Below, piece by piece: positions 17,631-25,466 of a stretch of DNA of 64,000 nt. The DNA is taken from positions 124,001-188,000 of the forward strand of contig NZ_SAVA01000005.1 of the NCBI RefSeq assembly GCF_004022465.1, read 5' to 3'. The translations under genes were made by a program, and so were the position numbers. The notes beneath the pieces were generated by a model. That model did no database searches, was not told the origin of the DNA, and worked only from the letters and a program-made list of their open reading frames with translations. Position 1 is the first letter of the stretch, and every line of letters starts with the position of its first letter. This stretch comes from Rhodobacter huangdaonensis. GTDB lineage: Bacteria; Pseudomonadota; Alphaproteobacteria; Rhodobacterales; Rhodobacteraceae.

Positions 17631-19711
17631 CAGCCGTTCAGATCGCGCAGCAGCCGGCCGTGCTTGCGCACCTCGGCCACCACCTCGCCGAAGGTGACAA
17701 GGCCGCGCGCCTTCAGCGCCGGCAAGAGCTTGAGAAAGGCATCGGCCGTCGCCACCGTGTCGCCAAGCGCGGTGTGGCGCGCCTCCTCGGGGATGGTGAT
17801 GCCCAGCCGATGCGTCAGCGCATCGAGACTGTGGCTCTCGCTTTGCCCGAAGACCACCGCCGACAGAAGCACCGTGTCGAGCACCGGGTGGTCGAAGCGC
17901 AGCCCCGTCGCCGCCTCCTTGCGGCGCAGGAATTCCATGTCGAAGGGCGCGTTATGGGCGACGAGAACAGCGCCCTCGGCAAAGCGGTGGAAGCGGCGCA
18001 GCACCTCGGTGACCGGCGGCGCCGCGGCCACCATCGCCTCGGTGATGCCATGCACCGCGGTCGAGGCGGCGGGGATCGGCCGGCCCGGGTTCACCAGCGT
18101 GTCGAAGACCTCGCCCTCGACCCGGCGGCCGTTGACGATCCGCACCGCGGCGATCTGCACGATCTCGTCGCCCTCCGACGGCAGAAGCCCGGTCGTCTCG
18201 GTGTCGAAAACGACGCAGGTCAGCCGCTCGAGCGGCGTCTGCGCCACCTCCGCCTCGCGCGCGCGGGTAAGGAGGTCGAAATCATAGACCACCTTGCGCG
18301 GCACCGGCGCCGGGCGGGCCAGCGCGCGGCGCGCCTCGCGCAGCGGCAGGCACAGCCGCGCCCGGCCATCGGGCAAGCGTTCGGGCCAGAGCTCGCTCGC
18401 ATGCGTCGCCAGCACCCGCCGCCCGGTGACCTCGGCCACGCCCTGAAGCGGGGCGTCGAGCCAGGCCTCGAGCGCGTTCACCGCGACCGGCGCGCCCGAC
18501 CATTCGAGCGCGACGAGCGCGCCCGCCCCCTCCTCGGTGATCTCGAGCCGCAGCGCACCGCGGTCGGCAAGATGGGCGGCAAGATCCGAGAGCAGCGCCA
18601 CCATCTCGAAGCCCTCGCAGCGCAGCAGAAGCGGCGCGGCGACCGGCAGCAGCGTGCCCCCCGCGGCGGTCACCCGCACCCGCACCGCCTCGCCCAGGTC
18701 CGAGGCACGCACGAGCGCGAGCGGCCACCAGTCGGCGCGGCTGGCCTCGTGGCGGGCCGAAAGCGCGTGGATCGCCCGGCCGAGCGTGCCCGCCGCGTCG
18801 AGCGCCGCCTGCCGCACCCGGTCACGCTCGGCCCCGGTCGGGCCGGCGGCCTCGGCGAGCAGGCCGATCAGCGATTGCAGTGCGGCTGCCGGGCGGCGGA
18901 CGCGGTCGAAGAGCTCGTCGATCAGCTGCTCGCGCCGGGCGTGCGCCGCAAGATCGGCCGAAACGTCGCGCAGGGTCAGCACATAGCCCGCGCGGCCGGG
19001 ATCCGACGCATCGGCGAGAAGCCGCATCCGCGCCGCGAGCACCCGCCCGTCGGCGACCGTCGCGCAGAGCAGATCCGAGGCCGCATCCGGGTCCTCGGTC
19101 GCCAGCAGCCGCTCGCGGGCATGAGCGAGCGGCGCACCGTCGAGATAGTCGAAGACGCGGCGGTCGAGCCCCGGCGCATGGGCCCCGCCCAGCAGGTCGA
19201 CCGCCTGGCCGTTGTAGAAGACGAGCTGGTGATCGGCGGTGCACAGAAGCACCCCGACCGGCACGTCGGACAAAAGCGCCTCGAGCCGGTCCTTTTCCTG
19301 CGCGAGCCGCGTCGTCTCGCGCTGCACCGCCTCGGTCAGCGCCGAGCGGGTCTCGGCCAGATGCGCGGTGACGGCCGCCGCGGCGGGGGCGAGATCGCCG
19401 AGGTAGCGCCCGGCACTCTGGTCGAGGGCCGCCTCCACCTCGGCATGGGTGCGGGCGCGCATGCCGCCGGCGAGCCGCTCGATCGGCTTTGCGACATTCT
19501 CATCGAAAAGCAGCCAGACGCCGGCGATCAGGCCGAGGATGACGAAGCCCGCCACCGTGCCGCCGATCACGAAACCATCGAGCGCCCCCGGATCGCCGAG
19601 CTTACGAAAGCCGAAGACAAGGCCGGCCGCCAGCGCGGCCAGATTGCCACCCGCCAGCGCCGCGAAGAACAGGAAGACCCGCAGCCGAAGGCTGAGCCGG
19701 GCGAAGTCCAT
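17630..19711 (-). CDS. Membrane sensor-like protein fused to a DnaQ-type 3'-5' exonuclease
   Basis: 693 residues. Two membrane helices lie near residues 10-70 with a short stretch between them, then a HAMP-like linker (NVAKPIERLAGGMRAR), a PAS-like domain (about 140-255, beginning LSDVPVGVLLCTADHQLVFYN), and a histidine-kinase-like region in which the H-box position reads FDRVRRPAAAL, so the phosphorylatable His is absent, and the ATPase domain is degenerate. From about 490 a complete DEDDh exonuclease follows: VFDTETTG, VAHNAPFDMEFL, RHTALGDTVATADAF. The start ATG shares one base with the stop codon of the response regulator gene. The function is unknown; it closes the acetate locus. Confidence 0.88.
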   Translation of the reverse strand: MDFARLSLRLRVFLFFAALAGGNLAALAAGLVFGFRKLGDPGALDGFVIGGTVAGFVILGLIAGVWLLFDENVAKPIERLAGGMRARTHAEVEAALDQSAGRYLGDLAPAAAAVTAHLAETRSALTEAVQRETTRLAQEKDRLEALLSDVPVGVLLCTADHQLVFYNGQAVDLLGGAHAPGLDRRVFDYLDGAPLAHARERLLATEDPDAASDLLCATVADGRVLAARMRLLADASDPGRAGYVLTLRDVSADLAAHARREQLIDELFDRVRRPAAALQSLIGLLAEAAGPTGAERDRVRQAALDAAGTLGRAIHALSARHEASRADWWPLALVRASDLGEAVRVRVTAAGGTLLPVAAPLLLRCEGFEMVALLSDLAAHLADRGALRLEITEEGAGALVALEWSGAPVAVNALEAWLDAPLQGVAEVTGRRVLATHASELWPERLPDGRARLCLPLREARRALARPAPVPRKVVYDFDLLTRAREAEVAQTPLERLTCVVFDTETTGLLPSEGDEIVQIAAVRIVNGRRVEGEVFDTLVNPGRPIPAASTAVHGITEAMVAAAPPVTEVLRRFHRFAEGAVLVAHNAPFDMEFLRRKEAATGLRFDHPVLDTVLLSAVVFGQSESHSLDALTHRLGITIPEEARHTALGDTVATADAFLKLLPALKARGLVTFGEVVAEVRKHGRLLRDLNG

Positions 19712-20103
19712 CACGCCCCCCCCGCCTCGAGCAACCTGTGAACTTCGCCTCGCAACTCCTTGAGTTCAAATGGTTTCGAGATGAACCCATCGGCACCGAG
19801 CGCAAGCCCCTTGCGCCGTTCCATCGCTGAGCCGCGCGCCGTCATCAGGAGGATCTTGACGTCCGAGAGGCCGGCGTCCGCCCGCACCTCCTGGCAGATT
19901 TCGTAGCCCGAGACATCGGGCAGCATCACGTCGAGCAGCACAAGGTCGGGATGTTCGCGCCGGATCCGGTCGAGCGCGCCGGCGCCGGTGGCGAGGCGGT
20001 CGTGCTCGTAGCCCTCGCGGCTCATCAGGAAGTCGAGCGCGAGTGCGATGTTATCCTCGTCCTCGATGATCAGGACGCGCTGTCTCCTGCCCCCGTCAGC
20101 CAT
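19711..20103 (-). CDS. Single-domain response regulator
   Basis: 130-residue CheY-like receiver with no output domain. Acidic pocket residues are in LIIEDEDN, the phosphoacceptor is D58 in DLVLLDVMLPD, then LLMTARGS (the Thr switch) and the conserved Lys in FISKPFEL. It ends one base into the start of the sensor-exonuclease gene and starts one base after the stop of the small membrane protein gene. It probably acts by protein-protein contact, possibly with the neighbouring kinase-like fusion or the DUF294 protein (inference). Confidence 0.93.
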   Translation of the reverse strand: MADGGRRQRVLIIEDEDNIALALDFLMSREGYEHDRLATGAGALDRIRREHPDLVLLDVMLPDVSGYEICQEVRADAGLSDVKILLMTARGSAMERRKGLALGADGFISKPFELKELRGEVHRLLEAGGA

Positions 20104-20104
20104 C

Positions 20105-20632
20105 TCATCCTCCGTTGCAGGCGGCCTTCAGCCCCGCGTCGTCTGCCGCGAGCGGCAGCCAGGCGGGGCCGCTCGTCGTGCCGTCGGGGTTCACCGTGGC
20201 GCCGCCGAAAAGATCGGTGCGCGCGCCCTTTGCGCAATCATAGGCGACCGGCACCACCTGCAGCGGCTGCCAGCGCGCGATCAGCAGCAGATCGGTCTGG
20301 GCGATGCCCGGGGCGGGATGGGTGATCTGGGCGCGGTCGAGCGCGACGAAGCGGGTGACGATCGGCGCAAGATAGGTCCAGGGCCGCCACAGGGCGCTTT
20401 CCGCCCCCTGCTGCACCACCACCACGCTTGCCGGCATCTGCGCGCGGAAATCGGGAAACCAGCGGTATTCCGCCCGCACCGCGGTCGCCAGCATCGCAAG
20501 CCCGGCACAGACCGGCATCACCCATTTCGGCAGCACCCGGCCGGTCGCCTTCTTCAGCGCGTGGCGCGCGGCAAAGACAACGATCAGCGCGAACACGCCC
20601 GCCGCCATCATGGTGATGAAATCATTGATCAT
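20105..20632 (-). CDS. Small membrane-anchored protein of unknown function in the acetate locus
   Basis: 175 residues. One membrane helix near the N-terminus (about 8-22) and a second hydrophobic stretch at about 35-50 (WVMPVCAGLAMLATAV) precede a soluble domain of about 120 residues, with PAWLPLAADDAG near the C-terminus. I do not recognise a family. It is packed between the DUF294 gene (nine bases upstream) and the response regulator gene (one base downstream), which places it in the same operon. Confidence 0.75.
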   Translation of the reverse strand: MINDFITMMAAGVFALIVVFAARHALKKATGRVLPKWVMPVCAGLAMLATAVRAEYRWFPDFRAQMPASVVVVQQGAESALWRPWTYLAPIVTRFVALDRAQITHPAPGIAQTDLLLIARWQPLQVVPVAYDCAKGARTDLFGGATVNPDGTTSGPAWLPLAADDAGLKAACNGG

Positions 20633-20641
20633 TCTTTATCC

Positions 20642-22468
20642 TCAGCTGACCACGGCCTTGTTGTGCGCCACCGCCGACTGCATCGTGCGCACCACCACGA
20701 AGGCGTCGCGCAGATGCGAGCGCTCGAAATCGCTCAGGTCCGACGGGGCAAGGTAATTGTCGGGTTTACGCCCGGCCCTGATCAGATGCGACTGGTTTTC
20801 CAGCCGCGTCATCGCGATCAGGTCATAGGCCTCGATCATGTCGCGCGCGCCCGAGGCCGAGATCACCCCCGCCGCCTCGGCGCCGAGCAGCCGGGCCCGG
20901 GTGTTGACCTCGGTGATCCGGCCCTGCAGCGCATAGACACGGGCGAGGTCGGCCACCGGCACCACGCCGTTGTGCTTGAGGTCGATGTGATTGCGATGCT
21001 CGCCCGAGCGGATCGTGGCGAAGCCGCGCAACAGACCGAGCGGCGGCGTGTGCTTGAGCGAATTGGCGATCATATGGGCGACGAAGATCGAGTTCTTCGC
21101 CGCGACCTCCAGTGTCTCGGCCTGCAGCGCGCGGAACAGCCCCGTCGCCGTGCCGCCGATCGGGCGCAGGTCGAACATCACCGAGGCGAGCATCTGCGCC
21201 TCGGGATTCGGGACGTCGATCCAGCCCAGGAAATAGTCGCGCCAGACGCGCGCCGGCTGACACCAGCGCGGCGTCGTGGCCATCATCTCGCCCGGGCAAT
21301 AGACATAGCCGCAGGCGTTCAGCCCGTCCGAGACGATCTTCGCGAGCGCGCCGAAATAGGCGCGGTCGTCCCCGGTCGCGCTGTCGTCATAGATCAGGCA
21401 ATTGTCCTGATCGCTGACGCCGGTCTGCTCCTGCCGGCCCTGGCTGCCGCAGGCGAGCCACAGATAGGGCACCGGCGGGCGGCCAAGCTCGGCCTCGGCC
21501 ATCACCAGCAGCCGGCGGGTGACGGCATCGGCGATGTCGGTGATGAGGCGCGTCACCACCTCGTGGCTGAGGTGACTGCCGACCAGTTGCACCAGCAGTT
21601 GCGGGATGCGCGCGGTCACCGCCGCCATCTCCTCGACCGTGGTCGAGGACACCACGTCGCGGATCAGCACCGCCGAGCTGACCGCCTGGAAGCGGGTCAG
21701 GTCGGTCTGGGTGATCATCCCGACGAAACGCCCGTCCTCGGTGATCGGCAGGTGGCCGATGCGACGCTCGAGCATGATGTGCAGGATGTCCGAGCCAAGC
21801 GCCGTCGGCGGCAGCGAGACCGGGTCCGCCGTCATCACCTCGCGCACCGGGGTCGCCGGATCGCGCCCCTCGGCCAGCACCTTGTTCGACAGGTCGCGCA
21901 CGGTGACGATGCCGAGCAGCCGCGCGTCCGCGCCGGTGACGCCAAGCGAGGAGACATGCGCGTCGCGCATCATCTGCGCGGCCTCGGTCACGCTGGCCTC
22001 GGGGCCGCAGGCAAGCGGGCGGCGGGCGATCAGGTCGGCGACCTTCTGCGTGGCAAGCTCGGCCCCCGCCCGCTCGCCGCGGCGGCGGTTGAAGAAGCGC
22101 TCGAAGGCCGGGTAGGTCTGGATCAGCCGGGTGAAGGTGGTGCCGGGCAGCACCAGGATGATCGCATCCTCGGTGGCGCGGGCCTGGGTCACGGCGATGC
22201 CGCCACGCATCAGCCCCCGCTCGCCAAACGAGTTGCGCGGCCCGAGCAGCGAGACCAGCCCGCCGTTGCCGTCGGTGATCTCGACCCCGCCCTGCTTGAT
22301 CAGGTAGAGCCCGCCGATCGGCGCGTCGTAGACATAGATGAGCGCATTCGCCCGAAAGACCATGCGGCGGAAGGAACCGGCGACCGACGCCAGCTCGTCA
22401 CGCGGCAGGGTATCGTAGGGGTGGACGCTTTCGAGAAACGCGGTGATGGCCTGGATATCGGCGTCCAT
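20642..22468 (-). CDS. cNMP-binding, CBS-pair and GlnD-like nucleotidyltransferase (DUF294) protein
   Basis: 608-residue cytosolic protein with three parts: a cyclic-nucleotide-binding-like domain (about 20-130, FRMVFRANALIYVYDAP, then PRNSFGERGLM), two CBS motifs (about 155-280, which usually bind adenylates), and a DUF294 nucleotidyltransferase with the GS-x-x-R...DxD active site (CGSQGRQEQTGVSDQDN, near 343-360) plus the DUF294 C-terminal helical domain. The CNMP-CBS-DUF294 protein next to an ActP-type acetate symporter is a recurring pair in proteobacteria; it is thought to sense adenylate energy state, but the target of the transferase is unknown. Confidence 0.9.
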   Translation of the reverse strand: MDADIQAITAFLESVHPYDTLPRDELASVAGSFRRMVFRANALIYVYDAPIGGLYLIKQGGVEITDGNGGLVSLLGPRNSFGERGLMRGGIAVTQARATEDAIILVLPGTTFTRLIQTYPAFERFFNRRRGERAGAELATQKVADLIARRPLACGPEASVTEAAQMMRDAHVSSLGVTGADARLLGIVTVRDLSNKVLAEGRDPATPVREVMTADPVSLPPTALGSDILHIMLERRIGHLPITEDGRFVGMITQTDLTRFQAVSSAVLIRDVVSSTTVEEMAAVTARIPQLLVQLVGSHLSHEVVTRLITDIADAVTRRLLVMAEAELGRPPVPYLWLACGSQGRQEQTGVSDQDNCLIYDDSATGDDRAYFGALAKIVSDGLNACGYVYCPGEMMATTPRWCQPARVWRDYFLGWIDVPNPEAQMLASVMFDLRPIGGTATGLFRALQAETLEVAAKNSIFVAHMIANSLKHTPPLGLLRGFATIRSGEHRNHIDLKHNGVVPVADLARVYALQGRITEVNTRARLLGAEAAGVISASGARDMIEAYDLIAMTRLENQSHLIRAGRKPDNYLAPSDLSDFERSHLRDAFVVVRTMQSAVAHNKAVVS

Positions 22469-22523
22469 GATCTTTCCTCCCCCGGGGTGGCCCGCCCCCT
22501 CGGGGGACAGGCCGGATCGCGTG

Positions 22524-22547
22524 CCGGGCGGGACAGGCCCCGCCCGG
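22524..22547 (-). other. Intercistronic hairpin between actP and the DUF294 gene
   Basis: A perfect 9-bp stem CCGGGCGGG / CCCGCCCGG with a six-base loop lies in the 87-base gap. It has no T tract, so it is more likely an mRNA-stability or partial-termination element that lowers expression of the regulatory genes relative to the symporter. Confidence 0.5.
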
Positions 22548-22555
22548 GGTCGGGA

Positions 22556-24427
22556 TCAGTGATGGGTCGCGGTGCCCGCCCCCTTCGGGATGCGGATCGA
22601 CTCGACCAGTTCCTGCACCGATTCCGGGGTCGGCTTGGTCGACATCGAGACGACATAGGCCACCGCGAAGTTGATCAGCGCCCCCACCGTGCCGAAGGCG
22701 GTCGACTTGATGCCGAAGAGCATCGGCGCCGAGTCGGAGTAGGAGGCGGTCGAGGCCACGAAGAACCAGCCCTTGTGCAGGAAGATATAGCCCACGGTGG
22801 TGATCAGGCCGGCCAGCATGCCCCAGATCGCGCCCTGCGAGTTGATGGACTTGGTGAAAATGCCCATCATCAGCGCCGGGAAGATCGTCGCGGCGGCGAC
22901 ACCGAAGGCCAGCGCCACGGTCTGCGCCGCGAAGCCCGGCGGGTTGAGGCCCAGCCAGGTGGCCAGGGCGATCGCCACCGCCATCGAGATCCGGGCCGCG
23001 AGCAGCTCGCCCTTTTCCGAGATGCCGGGGTTGAGCTGGCCCTTGATCAGGTCATGCGACACCGCCGACGAGATCGCCATCAGCAGGCCCGCCGCCGTCG
23101 ACAGCGCGGCGGCAAGACCACCGGCGGCGACGAGGGCGATGACCCAGCCCGGCAGCTGCGCGATTTCCGGGTTGGCGAGCACCATGATGTCGTTGTTCAC
23201 GGTGAGCTCGTTGCCCTTCCAGGTCGCGGCCTGCGGGTTCTTCTCGGCAAGCTTGGCGGTGCCGGCCGCGGCAGCGGCGTCATAGGCGGCCTGCGCGCTG
23301 GCGATCGCCGCCTCGTTGCCCGACTTCTTGGCTTCGGCAAGTGCCGTCGCCTGCGCCGTGGCGCCGTCGTTGTAGTACTGGATCATGCCGTCGCCGTTCA
23401 GGTCGGAGACCTTGAGCAGCCCGGTCTTCACCCAGTTGTCGACCCACTGCGGCGTGTCGGCCTGCGACACCGCGGCGTTCATCGGCCCGTTCGGGAAGAA
23501 GGTGTGGATCAGGTTCACCCGCGCCATCGCCGCAACCGCCGGGGCGGTGAGGTACAGCAGCGCGATGAAAACCAGCGCCCAGCCGGCCGAGGAGCGCGCA
23601 TCGGCCACCTTCGGCACGGTGAAGAAGCGCACGATCACGTGGGGCAGACCCGCGGTGCCGATCATCAGCGACATCGTGAACAGGAACAGGTTCAGCGTGT
23701 TGTCCGACTGCGCGGTGTAGGACTTGAAGCCCAGATCCGCGAGCAGGCCATTCAGCGTGGTCAGCAGCGGCTCGCCGCTGGAGGTGGCATCCGAGAACAG
23801 GCCGAGCGGCGGCACCGGGTTGCCGGTCAGGTTGAGCGAGATGAAGATCGCCGGGATGGTATAGGCGATGATCAGCACGACATACTGGGCGACCTGGGTA
23901 TAGGTGATGCCCTTCATCCCGCCGAGCACGGCATAGGCGAAGACCACCGCGGCACCGATGTAGAGGCCGGTGTCGTTCGACACTTCGAGGAAGCGCGAGA
24001 AGGCGACGCCCACACCCGACATCTGGCCGATCACGTAGGTGATCGAGATGATGAGCAGGCAGATCACGCCGATGATGCGCGCCGTGCCCGAATAGAACCG
24101 GTCGCCGATGAATTCCGGCACGGTGAACTTGCCGAACTTGCGCAGATAGGGCGCAAGCAGCATCGCGAGCAGCACATAGCCGCCGGTCCAGCCCATCAGA
24201 TAGGCCGAGGTGTCGTAGCCGCCGAAGGCGATGATGCCGGCCATCGAGATGAACGAGGCGGCCGACATCCAGTCGGCGCCGGTGGCCATGCCGTTCGCGA
24301 TCGGGTGGACGCCACCGCCCGCCGCATAGAATTCCGCGGTCGAGCCCGCACGGGCCCAGATCGCGATCCCGAAGTAGAGGGCGAAGGTCGCGCCCACCAC
24401 GATCAGGTTGAGGGTAAATTGATCCAT
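22556..24427 (-). CDS. actP: Sodium:solute symporter of the ActP-like acetate family
   Basis: 623-residue SLC5-family symporter, probably importing acetate and other short carboxylates with Na+ or H+. It has 13 or more membrane helices with hallmarks AAGGGVHPIANGMATGADWMSAASFI, GYVLLAMLLAPYLRKFGKFTVPEFIGDRF, and LSTAAGLLMAISSAVSHDL. A hydrophilic insertion (about 305-425) carries an Ala-rich helix and an EF-hand-like loop DLNGDGMIQYYND (342-354). The DUF4212 gene is immediately upstream, the usual small partner of this transporter group. Acetate specificity is inferred from acsA in the same cluster. Confidence 0.9.
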   Translation of the reverse strand: MDQFTLNLIVVGATFALYFGIAIWARAGSTAEFYAAGGGVHPIANGMATGADWMSAASFISMAGIIAFGGYDTSAYLMGWTGGYVLLAMLLAPYLRKFGKFTVPEFIGDRFYSGTARIIGVICLLIISITYVIGQMSGVGVAFSRFLEVSNDTGLYIGAAVVFAYAVLGGMKGITYTQVAQYVVLIIAYTIPAIFISLNLTGNPVPPLGLFSDATSSGEPLLTTLNGLLADLGFKSYTAQSDNTLNLFLFTMSLMIGTAGLPHVIVRFFTVPKVADARSSAGWALVFIALLYLTAPAVAAMARVNLIHTFFPNGPMNAAVSQADTPQWVDNWVKTGLLKVSDLNGDGMIQYYNDGATAQATALAEAKKSGNEAAIASAQAAYDAAAAAGTAKLAEKNPQAATWKGNELTVNNDIMVLANPEIAQLPGWVIALVAAGGLAAALSTAAGLLMAISSAVSHDLIKGQLNPGISEKGELLAARISMAVAIALATWLGLNPPGFAAQTVALAFGVAAATIFPALMMGIFTKSINSQGAIWGMLAGLITTVGYIFLHKGWFFVASTASYSDSAPMLFGIKSTAFGTVGALINFAVAYVVSMSTKPTPESVQELVESIRIPKGAGTATHH

Positions 24428-24443
24428 TTGTCCCCGCGCTCCC

Positions 24444-24701
24444 TTACTCTTCCACGCCGTGTTCGCGGTCCAGCCGGTTCATCCGCGCCACGTAGGCGAA
24501 GATGAGCACGAGGAACACGAGGATCGATCCCTGCTGGGCAAACCAGAACCCGAGATCGGTGCCGCCGACACCGATGCCCGAGAGCATCGGGCGCAGCAGG
24601 ATGCCAAAGCCGAACGAACAGACGAACCAGATCACGAGAAAAAGCTGGATCGTGCGGATGTTCGCTTTCCAGTAGGCATTGGACGAAGACTTGTCCGCCA
24701 T
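24444..24701 (-). CDS. DUF4212 membrane protein (small symporter partner)
   Basis: 85 residues with two membrane helices (about 17-38, FLVIWFVCSFGFGILLRP, and 50-70, FAQQGSILVFLVLIFAYVAR). DUF4212 proteins start SSNAYWKANIRTI as here and are nearly always encoded directly before an ActP-like sodium:solute symporter, of which they are thought to be a subunit. I chose the ATG at 24701 because GGGAG lies about eight bases before it. The gap to adk upstream is 69 bases. Confidence 0.9.
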   Translation of the reverse strand: MADKSSSNAYWKANIRTIQLFLVIWFVCSFGFGILLRPMLSGIGVGGTDLGFWFAQQGSILVFLVLIFAYVARMNRLDREHGVEE

Positions 24702-24770
24702 GAGCGTCACTCCCTGTTGAAACCTCCGGACGGGCCCCCTCCCCGGGGCCCACCCCCCCTTTTTTTGGTG

Positions 24771-25463
24771 TCAGGTCGAGACGCGCTCGACGATCGACCC
24801 GAGCCCCGCGGCGATCTCCTCGATGGTCCCCATCGCGTCGATCTCCTTGAGAACGCCAAGCGCCCGGTAATGGGCGATCAGCGGCGCAGTCTGCGCGTGA
24901 TAGGCCTCGAGCCGTGCACGCGCCGTTTCGGCAGTGTCGTCGGCCCGGCGCTTGAACTCCGTGCCGCCGCATTTGTCGCAGACCCCGGCCACCGCCGGCT
25001 GCTTGAAGGTGTCGTGATAGCCCTCGCCGCATTTGCCGCAGGTGTAGCGGCCGGCGACGCGGGCGATCATCGCCTCGTCATCGACCTCGAGGCTGACCGC
25101 CGCGGTGACCTTCTGGCCGGCATCGGCCAGAAGCGTGTCGAGCGCCGCGGCCTGCCCCGCGGTGCGGGGAAAGCCGTCAAGGATCACGCCCCTGGCCACG
25201 TCGGGCCCGGCCATGCGGTCCTTGAGGATGGCGAGCACGATCTCGTCCGAGACCAGCCCGCCCGCTTCCATCACCGCCTTCGCGGCAAGGCCCGCGGGCG
25301 TGCCCTGGGCGACGGCGGCGCGCAACAGATCGCCGGTCGACAGCTGGACAAGGCCGAAGCGCTCTTCCAGCATCCGTGCCTGCGTGCCCTTGCCGGCACC
25401 GGGCGGGCCCAGCAGGATCAGCACCGCGGGGGTGGTTTCGACGGTGTTTTCGGTCTCTGCCAT
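24771..25463 (-). CDS. adk: Adenylate kinase (zinc-LID type)
   Basis: 230 residues converting AMP + ATP to 2 ADP. P-loop GPPGAGKGT at 19-27, AMP-binding STGDLLRA and DGFPRT, and a long LID with four cysteines (CGKCGEG...CDKCGG) that bind structural zinc. It has an N-terminal extension of about 12 residues compared with common bacterial enzymes. It follows acsA by three bases; acetyl-CoA synthetase releases AMP, so this kinase would recycle the AMP formed during acetate activation. A second housekeeping adk probably exists elsewhere beside ribosomal genes (inference). Confidence 0.93.
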   Translation of the reverse strand: MAETENTVETTPAVLILLGPPGAGKGTQARMLEERFGLVQLSTGDLLRAAVAQGTPAGLAAKAVMEAGGLVSDEIVLAILKDRMAGPDVARGVILDGFPRTAGQAAALDTLLADAGQKVTAAVSLEVDDEAMIARVAGRYTCGKCGEGYHDTFKQPAVAGVCDKCGGTEFKRRADDTAETARARLEAYHAQTAPLIAHYRALGVLKEIDAMGTIEEIAAGLGSIVERVST

Positions 25464-25466
25464 GCC

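Noticed and set aside
20048..24505. A plus-strand open frame of nearly 1500 codons
   Set aside because: It lies antisense to the DUF294 and actP genes, is dominated by Arg, His, Gly and Asp, and has no domain. GC-rich codon use removes stop codons from antisense frames here.
24731..24766. GGGCCCC/GGGGCCC hairpin followed by seven T on the plus strand between DUF4212 and adk
   Set aside because: Both flanking genes run on the minus strand, and eight bases separate stem and T run, so it is not a terminator for any visible gene.
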